The notes beneath the pieces are model-generated. The model ran no database searches. It was not told the DNA's origin and saw only the letters and a list, made by a program, of their open reading frames with translations. Below, piece after piece: positions 6,866 through 13,579 of a stretch of DNA of 14,942 bases. Source of the stretch: Chloroflexota bacterium (GTDB lineage Bacteria > Chloroflexota > Dehalococcoidia > Tepidiformales > Tepidiformaceae); NCBI GenBank assembly GCA_021823905.1, contig JAKALX010000040.1:1-14942 (forward strand), read 5' to 3'. Numbering within the stretch: the stretch's first letter is position 1; the number at the start of each line of letters is the position of its first letter. The translations under genes were made by a program, and so were the position numbers.

Positions 6866-8064
6866 GCTTCGCCGCCCTGGGAGCCGACGACGCCCTTCGA
6901 AGTCAGGCGGGCGATCTCGTCTTCGCCGAGCCCGGCCGCGAGCAGAATCTCCCGCGTGTGTTCGCCCAGCAGCGGAGCCACCTGGCCGACTGCTCCAGGG
7001 GTCTCGCTCAGCTGCACGTGCAGGCCGACCTGCTTCTGCGCGCCGAAGCGAGGGTGCTGGTAGTCGACGATGTAGCCATTCTCGAGGACCTGAGGATCAC
7101 CGGGCAGGTCGTCATAGGAGCGGACTGGCGCGACCGGCACGTCTTCTTCACGCAGCCGTTTGATCCAGTACGCCGAGTCCTTCGCCTGGAACGCGGCTTC
7201 GAGCAGCGGCTCCAGTTCGCGGCGGTTCTTGAACCTCGGGAAGCCGCGCGCGAAGCGCGGGTCGTCGATCAGCTCCTCGACGCCAAGAGCGCGCGCGAGC
7301 CTCGGCCAGAACTTCTGGTCGATGGCGACGACCATCACCCACTTGCCGTCGGCGCACTGGTAGTGGCCCACCGTCGGCGAGGCGCGAAACTCACGCGGCC
7401 TGTCCGCGCCGAAGTGGAGCGCGTGCAGCACGTCGGGCGCCTGCAGCGCGAGCTGAGTTCCGAGGAGCGAGACCTCGACCTTCTGCGCGATGCCGAGGCG
7501 CTCGCGCACGAACAGGGCCGTCATGATGCCGAAGGCCAGGTTCATCCCGCCCGTCTGATCGGCGAGGCCGGGGAACGGAATCTCCGGGACGGCGCCTGGG
7601 CCGCCGCCAGCGCGCTGCGCATATCCGCTGTATGCCTGCGCGATCTGGTCGAACGAGGGCAGCTCAGCGATGGGCCCCTTTGTCCCCCACCCGGTGGCCT
7701 GGGCGTAGATGATCCGGGGATTGCGCGCCCGGAAGTCGTCATAACCGAGCCCCCAGCCCTCCATCGTACCCGGCCGGAAGTTCTCAACTACGACGTCGCA
7801 GGTCTCGGCCAGGCGCAGGGCGATCTCGCGGCCTTCGGGCGCGCGCAGATCGACGCAGACGGATTTCTTTGATCGGTCCAGCGCCTCCCAGAACCCTGAA
7901 AAGCCGTCCGGCTCCCGCCACATCCGCCGCCCGAAGTCGCCGCCCTTGGGATCTTCTACCTTGATAACCTCGGCTCCGAGGTCGCCGAGCATGACCGTCG
8001 CGAACGGACCTTGCTGGTAGCGGGTGAAGTCGAGGATGCGGATTCCATCGAGCGCTGCTGTCAT
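6862..8064 (-). CDS. CaiB/BaiF family (class III) CoA-transferase
   Basis: 400 residues from ATG at 8064, the usual length. The N-terminus LDGIRILDFTRYQQGPFATV and LGDLGAEVIKVEDP is canonical, as are VENFRPGTMEGWGLGYDDF (about 93-111) and YAQATGWG (120-127). The catalytic aspartate should be D169 in GLADQTGG, the residue that forms the acyl anhydride in formyl-CoA transferase. Members move CoA between carboxylic acids, sometimes acting on carnitine, bile acids, oxalate or aromatic acids; the acid cannot be told from sequence. An in-frame upstream ATG would add 39 arginine- and proline-rich residues with no family match and is rejected. TAGACT lies 7 bases before the chosen ATG. The gene ends head-on against DUF6285 with a 4-base overlap. 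Supplying CoA thioesters to the neighbouring hydroxyacyl-CoA kinase is an attractive but unproven idea. Confidence 0.92.
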   Translation of the reverse strand: MTAALDGIRILDFTRYQQGPFATVMLGDLGAEVIKVEDPKGGDFGRRMWREPDGFSGFWEALDRSKKSVCVDLRAPEGREIALRLAETCDVVVENFRPGTMEGWGLGYDDFRARNPRIIYAQATGWGTKGPIAELPSFDQIAQAYSGYAQRAGGGPGAVPEIPFPGLADQTGGMNLAFGIMTALFVRERLGIAQKVEVSLLGTQLALQAPDVLHALHFGADRPREFRASPTVGHYQCADGKWVMVVAIDQKFWPRLARALGVEELIDDPRFARGFPRFKNRRELEPLLEAAFQAKDSAYWIKRLREEDVPVAPVRSYDDLPGDPQVLENGYIVDYQHPRFGAQKQVGLHVQLSETPGAVGQVAPLLGEHTREILLAAGLGEDEIARLTSKGVVGSQGGEA

Positions 8065-8071
8065 GCCCGTC

Positions 8072-8077
8072 AGTCTA
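8072..8077 (-). promoter_or_regulatory. Candidate leaderless -10 element (TAGACT) before caiB
   Basis: On the minus strand TAGACT is followed by exactly 7 bases and then the caiB ATG at 8064. A partial -35 (GTGAAC, 8100 to 8095) sits 17 bases upstream. There is no Shine-Dalgarno sequence between the element and the start codon. Confidence 0.45.
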
Positions 8078-8252
8078 GCGCGCCGCCGCGGCTCGTTCAC
8101 CAAACTGTCACCGATCGTTCCCTCGCTGCGTGGCCGCGGCGCCCGGCGCGGTCGCTGCGGCGACAGCTTCGAATCCAGCAACGTACCGCTCGATCCGGCC
8201 AGGGCGCTGTGCGTCCTGTAACCTCCCGGCCCCTTGGATCCCCGGAATGCGG

Positions 8253-8296
8253 GACAGCCGGCCCTTCGTTGCCCGTGGGCCAGCCGGATCCCTGTC
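8253..8296 (+). other. Imperfect inverted repeat upstream of the HD-GYP gene
   Basis: GACAG (8253-8257) pairs with CTGTC (8292-8296) and GGCCC (8260-8264) with GGGCC (8277-8281) around a 12-base loop, with a few unpaired bases on the right arm. It lies in the 267-base stretch between the caiB and HD-GYP starts, 36 bases before the HD-GYP ATG. It may be an operator or mRNA leader hairpin, or chance in GC-rich DNA. No known riboswitch was recognised and the rest of that stretch shows nothing clear. Confidence 0.2.
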
Positions 8297-8331
8297 AGTT
8301 TCCGCAGGATCAGCCGATAGAACCATATGAG

Positions 8332-9738
8332 ATGTCTCGACCAACCCCGCTGCGCCGCCGCGACGACCTGTTCATAGCCAGCGTCTTTGCGCTGGGCGCC
8401 GTTTGCTTCACGCTTTCATTCTTCGCGCGGACCGGATCCGACATGCTTGGACTTGCCGTGATCGTCGCGCTCTCGTGCATCACCCAGCGGATGTCGATCA
8501 CGCTCTATTGGAACGGCAGCGTGTCAATCGCCTTCATCGGCACCGTCATGGCAGGCCTGCTCTTTGGGCCGATGGGCGCCGCCCTGACGACGACAGCGGC
8601 CGACATTGCGGGGGCAGTCGGGAAGCGGCGGTCTGCCTCGAAATGGCTGTTCAATTTCGGGCACCTCAACGTCGGCGCGCTGATGGCCTCGTTGCCGTGG
8701 TTTGTGCTCGGCTGGTCGCGCGGCCCGAGTGACCCCGCGAAGCTGCTTTTCGCCGGTGCAGCGAGCGGGCTCGCGATCTTCCTGGTCAGCTCTGTCGCAG
8801 TTTCCGGGATCATCACAATCACCTCTGCCCGTTCGTTCCGTACTTCCTATAGCGAGAACTTCCGCTGGCTCATGCCTCATTACGTGGTCCTCGGCGTCGT
8901 TGCCGGCGCGCTGGCGATTCTCTACGACGGTCTCGGCGTTGCCGCTGTTCTCGTTCTGGCGCTCCCGCTCCTTCTGACCCGGTACGCGATGGCCCAGTTC
9001 GTCGATCGGACCCGCGACAACGTACTGCGCCTGGAACGCTCGAATGACCAACTGCAGCACGCCTACGTCGAGATCCGCGACATGTCACAGCAGGTGCATG
9101 AGGCCTACACCGGCACGCTCGAGTCGCTCGTGACCGCGCTCGACGTCCGCGACCAGGAGACGCGCGGCCACTCCGTGCGGGTGGCGACCCACTCCGTCGA
9201 CATCGCGAAGTTGCTGGGCATTCAAGACGAGGAAGACCTGGCGTTCATCTACCGTGGCGCGCTCATGCATGACGTGGGGAAGATCGGCGTGCCCGACGCC
9301 ATTCTCCTCAAACCGGCGAAGCTGACCGAAGAAGAGTGGGAGTTCATGCGCAAGCACTCCGCGATGGGGTACAAGATCCTGGCGCAGGTGCCCTATCTCC
9401 GACCCGCCGCAAAGATCGTCCTCGCTCACCACGAGCGCTGGGACGGAGGCGGTTATCCGCGGCGACTGAAAGGGGAGGAGATCCCGCTGGGCGCACGCAT
9501 CTTCGCGCTCGCGGACACCTACGACGCGATCATCTCCGACCGGCCCTATCGCAAGGGGCAGTCACCAGAAGCAGCCTTCCAGGAGATCCTTCGTTGCGCT
9601 GGAACCCAGTTCGATCCGAAGGTGATCGAAGCGTTCGAAGCCGTTTTTCCGGAATGGCAGAAGGAGCGCCCGGGCGAGACGCGGATGCTCTACTTCTCAA
9701 ACGGATATCGGCGGGGAACGCAGCGCAGAGCAAGCTAA
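8332..9738 (+). CDS. Membrane-anchored HD-GYP domain phosphodiesterase (probable c-di-GMP hydrolase)
   Basis: 468 residues from ATG at 8332. The N-terminal third is an integral membrane sensor-like region with six or so helices (about 13-32, 38-59, 63-83, 106-127, 136-165, 182-217); it may be a MASE-type domain but I could not assign it. A short coiled coil (222-260) connects it to the HD-GYP domain (about 262-450). Key motifs are present: H280 in RGHSVRVATH, H313-D314-V-G-K-I-G-V-P321, H366-H367-E-R-W-D371-G-G-G-Y-P376 and later FALADTYDAIISDRPYR. HD-GYP enzymes cleave cyclic di-GMP, so the protein probably turns a membrane or periplasmic signal into lower c-di-GMP. No GGDEF partner is coded nearby. 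The start follows no good ribosome binding site; an overlapping ATG at 8327 is out of frame. Upstream in-frame codons are low-complexity and non-family. Confidence 0.9.
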   Translation: MSRPTPLRRRDDLFIASVFALGAVCFTLSFFARTGSDMLGLAVIVALSCITQRMSITLYWNGSVSIAFIGTVMAGLLFGPMGAALTTTAADIAGAVGKRRSASKWLFNFGHLNVGALMASLPWFVLGWSRGPSDPAKLLFAGAASGLAIFLVSSVAVSGIITITSARSFRTSYSENFRWLMPHYVVLGVVAGALAILYDGLGVAAVLVLALPLLLTRYAMAQFVDRTRDNVLRLERSNDQLQHAYVEIRDMSQQVHEAYTGTLESLVTALDVRDQETRGHSVRVATHSVDIAKLLGIQDEEDLAFIYRGALMHDVGKIGVPDAILLKPAKLTEEEWEFMRKHSAMGYKILAQVPYLRPAAKIVLAHHERWDGGGYPRRLKGEEIPLGARIFALADTYDAIISDRPYRKGQSPEAAFQEILRCAGTQFDPKVIEAFEAVFPEWQKERPGETRMLYFSNGYRRGTQRRAS

Positions 9739-9773
9739 ACTATCCCGCGGCCGATCGGGCCAAATACGAGAAC

Positions 9774-9803
9774 GGGACAGACCGGCAAGACGCGGGCTGT
9801 CCC
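9774..9803 (+). terminator. Inverted repeat after the HD-GYP gene, possible terminator
   Basis: GGGACAG (9774-9780) pairs with CTGTCCC (9797-9803), with an inner CCG/CGG extension, 36 bases after the HD-GYP stop. The sequence after it is CTTCTGA, only a weak T tract, so factor-independent termination is uncertain. It could serve transcription from either side. Confidence 0.35.
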
Positions 9804-9825
9804 CTTCTGACTCAGTGCTGTCGGG

Positions 9826-9841
9826 CTAATCTGGCGATTAG
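9826..9841. repeat. Perfect 6-bp inverted repeat CTAATC-TGGC-GATTAG
   Basis: A small AT-rich hairpin with a 4-base loop, lying between the convergent HD-GYP and dnaG genes. The rest of the 266-base spacer (9739-10004) shows no recognisable gene or RNA. A short minus-strand frame reading HGWTKREVRMARNITWED ends in TAA at 9838-9840 inside the hairpin; it is not assigned. Confidence 0.35.
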
Positions 9842-10004
9842 TCTTCCCAGGTGATGTTCCGGGCCATGCGCACCTCCCGCTTGGTCCAGCCGTGCAACCG
9901 GCTGGCTGGCTGAGAGTATGCACCTCGGTGACAGAACGGTGTCAAGTGCGTGAACAGCCGTTTCGAGGGGCACGAGATTCACCCATTCTAACTCGTCGTA
10001 ACGT

Positions 10005-11855
10005 TCATCCCAACATCGGCTCTTCCCGCCGATGGATGCTCAGGCCAAGCTGCAGTTGCTCCAGCGTCGTCTCCCCGAGCAGCCGCTCCCGCTCTTCCGC
10101 GGGCACGGTTCCCAGCCAGACCTCAGCGGAAAGCGCCGCCACCCGGTTCGCCCCGAACTCCTTCTCGCCAATCGCGACTTCATCCGAAAGCGCCGCCTGA
10201 TGCTGGATGATGCGCTCCCGCATGATCTCGCGGATTTTCGCCTCCACTGCCCTTCCGGCGTCTTCCTCCGAGAGCGGCGGCAGCCGGCGCGCCTCCAGCG
10301 CCCGCGCGTGGCGGACCACGGGGTCGTCCGCTGGACCGAGCAGGAACTCGTCGTCGCGCAGCCACCGCTCGAACGCCTCGCGATTGATCGCGTCCGTAAA
10401 AAGTGTCGGTGGGTAATGGCGCAGCCTCGCCCGTAAATGGGGGTGGCGGAGGAGCAGGACAAGGAGCAGGTCTTCGGGCGCCGGCGGTTCGCCCGCCGGC
10501 ATGGAACGTTCGAGCGGACGCCGCCCCGGCAGCCCCTGGCGGATCCGATCGAGCACCGCGTCTTCGTGGATGCCAAGGTGCCGGGCCACGCGCTGGACGT
10601 ACATGGCGCGCTCCACGGGGTCGCTCACGGCCAGGAGGACGGGCCGCAGGCGGTCAACTATCCGCCGCGCTTCGACCGGAGAGTCCGGCGCTGTTGGCCC
10701 CATGATTCGCCGCAGAAGGAACTCCGCGTAGGGTGCAGCGCCGGCGATCGCCGCTTCCCAGATTTCAGGCGTCTGGAGCGCGATTTCGTCGGGATCCTTC
10801 CCGGCAGGGAGCGGCGCGACCCGCAATTCGAGATTCGCGCCTCCAGCTATCTGCTCGGCCGAGCGCGCCGAGCGCGCCATCGTCTCCGGCGAGTCGAGGC
10901 TCAGGAAGAGGCCGCCAGCGCGCTCGGCAGCGGCCAGCCCGGCGGCATCGGGGTCCATCGCCAGGACCACGCGCTTCGCAAAGCGCTTGAGCAGCCCCGC
11001 GTGGCTTTCGGTGAGCGACGTTCCCATCGTCGCCACCACGTTCCGGAAGCCGGCCTGCCACGGCCCGATGACGTCCATGTAGCCTTCGACCACGACCACG
11101 GTACCGCTCGCCCGGATCGCCTCGGCGGCCAGGTCGAGCCCGAAGAGCGTCCGTCCTTTGTCGAACAGTTCCGTCTGGGGCGAATTGAGGTACTTCGGCT
11201 CCTCGCCGTGGAGGCCACGACCGCCCATCGCCACGTACACCCCGCGCTCGTCGGCGATTGGGATGACGAAGCGGCCACGGAAGCGGTCGTAGGGCTCGCG
11301 GCCGTTCTCGTTGTCGACCAGCAGCCCCGCGGCGACGGCGTCGCGCTCGTCGTAGCCGCGGCCCTCCAGGTGGTCGCGGAGGGCGCGCCAGCCGTCGGGC
11401 GCCCAGCCCAACCGGAACGCCTCGATCGTGGCTGGGGTCAGCCCGCGTTTCTCCGTCAGGTAGGCTCGGGCAGCGTCGCCGTCGGGTTCGGAGAGGCAGC
11501 GCTGATAGAACGCCACCGCAGCCGACATGATCGCCCCCAGGCGGTCGGCGTGGCTGCGCCGCTGCGCGTTCTCCGCCGAGAGTTCGACCCCGGCTTCAGC
11601 TGCCAGCAGATGCAGCGCGCCGCGAAAATCAAGGTTGTCGCGCTTCTGGACGAACGAGAACAGGTCGCCGCCCTCGCCGCACTGGCCGAAGCATCGCCAG
11701 CTGCCACGGTCGGGGAACACATAGAACGACGGCGTCTTCTCCGTGTGGAACGGACAGAGCCCGCGGAAGTTCCGCCCCGCCTTCTGCAGGTGCGTTCCCC
11801 GCCCGATGTACTCGACCAGCTCGAGCTTGCGCTTGATCTCCTCGACGGCGTCCAT
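10005..11855 (-). CDS. dnaG: DNA primase DnaG
   Basis: 616 residues, a typical length. It makes the RNA primers for replication and works with the replicative helicase. An N-terminal zinc-binding domain (1-100) has C34-P-F-H37 with TEKTPSF, then C55-F-G-Q-C59-GEGGD. Most primases have CFGCG here; this one has one extra residue, giving C-x3-C. The RNA polymerase core contains RFRGRFVIPI (191-200) and the TOPRIM acidic residues E257-G-Y-M-D261, D301-P-D303 and D354-P-D356. A helicase-binding region fills about 430-616. The ATG at 11855 starts directly with the VEEIKRKLELVEYIG helix. It carries TAGCAT 8 bases upstream and a close AAGGG. It is the last of the minus-strand genes, 77 bases downstream of the CARDB protein gene. 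Confidence 0.97.
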   Translation of the reverse strand: MDAVEEIKRKLELVEYIGRGTHLQKAGRNFRGLCPFHTEKTPSFYVFPDRGSWRCFGQCGEGGDLFSFVQKRDNLDFRGALHLLAAEAGVELSAENAQRRSHADRLGAIMSAAVAFYQRCLSEPDGDAARAYLTEKRGLTPATIEAFRLGWAPDGWRALRDHLEGRGYDERDAVAAGLLVDNENGREPYDRFRGRFVIPIADERGVYVAMGGRGLHGEEPKYLNSPQTELFDKGRTLFGLDLAAEAIRASGTVVVVEGYMDVIGPWQAGFRNVVATMGTSLTESHAGLLKRFAKRVVLAMDPDAAGLAAAERAGGLFLSLDSPETMARSARSAEQIAGGANLELRVAPLPAGKDPDEIALQTPEIWEAAIAGAAPYAEFLLRRIMGPTAPDSPVEARRIVDRLRPVLLAVSDPVERAMYVQRVARHLGIHEDAVLDRIRQGLPGRRPLERSMPAGEPPAPEDLLLVLLLRHPHLRARLRHYPPTLFTDAINREAFERWLRDDEFLLGPADDPVVRHARALEARRLPPLSEEDAGRAVEAKIREIMRERIIQHQAALSDEVAIGEKEFGANRVAALSAEVWLGTVPAEERERLLGETTLEQLQLGLSIHRREEPMLG

Positions 11856-11863
11856 TGCCCTTC

Positions 11864-11869
11864 ATGCTA
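11864..11869 (-). promoter_or_regulatory. Possible -10 element (TAGCAT) before dnaG
   Basis: On the minus strand TAGCAT is followed by 8 bases and the dnaG ATG. This resembles the 7-base arrangement before copC, caiB and dgt, but an AAGGG in the gap could instead be a short-spaced ribosome binding site. No -35 was found. The 77-base spacer (11856-11932) shows no terminator. Confidence 0.25.
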
Positions 11870-11932
11870 TCGGCCGGTGCGCCATGAGGTGACGCCATCG
11901 GGCCAATCTGAACGCGCGGGCGAGAATTATCG

Positions 11933-13486
11933 TCAGGGAACGGTGATCGGAACGGACGCCGCGGGAGTCGGGTTGGTTCCGAGGAACACCTCGACGGTCC
12001 CGGTCCCGCTTCCCGGCTTTGCAATCGAGAACGGCACGTCCTGGCCCTTGGCCAGCGCAACCGTCTGTGACGATTCCGCCGCCCGCGTCTCGCTGCCGAC
12101 CGTGATCGTTACCTTCACGCGTACCGTTGACGAGGGCAGCGCACCACCCGTATTCCTGACGGTGAGGGTGATGGTGCTGCCGCCGGGATTCAGGTTGACG
12201 ATCGACAGCACGGGTGCGTCCACGGGCGGGGTCAGCCCGATCGTGATGGAGTTGTTGTCCTTGTTCGTTTCCTTGACGGCGTTGTCGGGATCGACCTTGA
12301 TCGTGGCCGATTTCGCCGTCGTCACAGCCGGGTTCAGGTCGAACGATACCGTTGTGCTGCCGTTCGCCGGCAGGTCGACCTGGAAGACGAGCTTGAGTGG
12401 ACTGTCCGTCACCCCGGTCACGGAGACGACGAGCGGGCCGCTATAGCCGCTCGTGCTCTGGTTTGCGATCGACACGCGCAGCTTCGTCCCGCCGTCAGAG
12501 AGCTGCGCGTTCTGCGGGAAGAGGTCGGGCAGCTTACCCACCGGCGTTGCTGAAGGGCTGGGCGACGGCCCGGTCGTCGGCGTGGGAACCGGCACTGGCG
12601 TTGGCTCACGCACGGGGACCAGCGCGAGCGAATCCTGGGGGTCGATCGCGGCGGACTTCACCCACGTGCCGCCTTCGATGTCGAGCAGCAGCCAGGAGCC
12701 GTCGAGCGTCTTCCCGATGATCGTCACTTCCTGGCCCGTGTCCAGCGTCTTCACGAGCTCGTAGCTATCGCCCGGCCCCTTGCGCACGTTCACCGTCGCG
12801 ATCACTTTGCCCTTGATCTGCTGCGGCGGCCCGTCGACCGGCTCGATGGCGACAAGACTGATCTTGTCCGAGTCGCTGTGCTCGTTCGTCGAAGTGGTGA
12901 CGCGGACGAACGCCTTGTAGGTACCCCGCTTCGTGAACGGTGGCAGCTTCAGCGTCGCCCGGTACGTGTTGTCCGTGGGCTGTCCGCTGACACCCTGGGA
13001 ATCGGCGACCGCGTCGTTCACGAAGAGCTCGAACCGCACGATCGGCTGCGTGGAGACCGCCTGGACGACGACGTCCTCGGATTTGCCGATCTGGATCCGG
13101 CTGCCGTCCAGCGGCGAGTCAACCCGCACCTTGAACTGAGCCGCGGACTTCGTCGGGCTCCCGCTGCCGCCGCCGCTGTTCACCAACGAGAACAGCAGGA
13201 AGATGATGATGCCCCCAACCAGCGCCGCCAGCCCGACGAAGAGGTAAAACAGCGGCTGCCGTGCCGGTGTTTCCTCGTAGTACTCGTCGTCGTAGTACCC
13301 CTCGTCGTCGGCGTACTCGTCGTAGCCGTCGTCGTAGGCCTCGTCGTCCACGTACCCTTCGTCGTCGTACGGCATCGCTGGGGCGCCCGGAAGGGCGCCT
13401 CTCGCCGGAGACTGGGAGGTGCCGGGGTAGGTTTCGCCGATGATCGGCTCGTCGTCGGGCGGGTACGACCCGTAGCGATCACTCAT
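11933..13486 (-). CDS. Membrane-anchored SH3 and CARDB domain surface protein with acidic cytoplasmic tail
   Basis: 517 residues. A cytoplasmic N-terminus (1-77) contains an aspartate-, glutamate- and tyrosine-rich tract (40-72, units such as DDEGY, YDDGYDEY). One transmembrane helix (78-102) is followed by an extracytoplasmic part: an Ig-like domain (118-216), a bacterial SH3 domain (226-283, starting KVIATVNVRKGPGDSYELV), a proline- and threonine-rich linker (291-316), a CARDB domain (317-418, ending with the hallmark KDNNSITI) and a second CARDB-like domain (424-517). SH3b domains often bind cell-wall or surface material and CARDB domains are adhesion-like, so a cell-surface structural role is likely (inference). 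There is no enzyme motif. It sits between dgt and dnaG with a 93-base spacer upstream and its own candidate promoter, so it may be an independent insertion into a core gene block. Exact function unknown. Confidence 0.85.
   Translation of the reverse strand: MSDRYGSYPPDDEPIIGETYPGTSQSPARGALPGAPAMPYDDEGYVDDEAYDDGYDEYADDEGYYDDEYYEETPARQPLFYLFVGLAALVGGIIIFLLFSLVNSGGGSGSPTKSAAQFKVRVDSPLDGSRIQIGKSEDVVVQAVSTQPIVRFELFVNDAVADSQGVSGQPTDNTYRATLKLPPFTKRGTYKAFVRVTTSTNEHSDSDKISLVAIEPVDGPPQQIKGKVIATVNVRKGPGDSYELVKTLDTGQEVTIIGKTLDGSWLLLDIEGGTWVKSAAIDPQDSLALVPVREPTPVPVPTPTTGPSPSPSATPVGKLPDLFPQNAQLSDGGTKLRVSIANQSTSGYSGPLVVSVTGVTDSPLKLVFQVDLPANGSTTVSFDLNPAVTTAKSATIKVDPDNAVKETNKDNNSITIGLTPPVDAPVLSIVNLNPGGSTITLTVRNTGGALPSSTVRVKVTITVGSETRAAESSQTVALAKGQDVPFSIAKPGSGTGTVEVFLGTNPTPAASVPITVP
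13273..13371 (-). repeat. Low-complexity coding tract of GAC/GAG/TAC codons
   Basis: On the plus strand this reads as degenerate copies of TCGTCG and TCGTAG, encoding the acidic Asp/Glu/Tyr tail of the CARDB protein. Such trinucleotide-like tracts can change length by replication slippage. It is within the coding frame and does not break it. Confidence 0.7.
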
Positions 13487-13498
13487 GGGGCTGTGTCG

Positions 13499-13527
13499 AG
13501 TATCAAAGCGTCGTGTTCTATCGGCAA
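13499..13527 (-). promoter_or_regulatory. Candidate sigma-70-type promoter of the CARDB protein gene
   Basis: On the minus strand TTGCCG (13527 to 13522) and GATACT (13504 to 13499) are separated by exactly 17 bases; each matches 4 of 6 consensus bases. The start codon is 12 bases after the -10, so the leader would be only about 5 bases. It lies in the 93-base gap after dgt. Confidence 0.4.
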
Positions 13528-13579
13528 CAACGACGTTTCGTTTCGAGCATCGCGCCGAGCGCGCTGGTTCAGTCGCGGT

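Noticed and set aside
6958..7872. 304-codon plus-strand frame opposite caiB
   Set aside because: It is antisense to a canonical CoA-transferase and no homology is recognisable.
8065..8181. 39-residue N-terminal extension of caiB
   Set aside because: It is arginine- and proline-rich, has no family match, and the ATG at 8064 starts the conserved fold 7 bases after TAGACT.
8011..8331. 107-residue N-terminal extension of the HD-GYP protein
   Set aside because: It overlaps the start of caiB, has low-complexity sequence, and the membrane region begins just after the ATG at 8332.
9735..9923. 62-codon minus-strand frame in the spacer after HD-GYP
   Set aside because: It has no ribosome binding site, overlaps the inverted repeats and shows no family resemblance.
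9839..10004. tRNA or small RNA gene
   Set aside because: No cloverleaf, T-loop or acceptor stem could be built. The GGCTGGCTGGCTG run is a simple repeat.
10437..12446. Long open frame (669 codons) on the plus strand opposite dnaG and the CARDB gene
   Set aside because: It is antisense to two well-supported genes and shows arginine-, proline- and histidine-rich low-complexity sequence without family features. High GC makes such open frames common.
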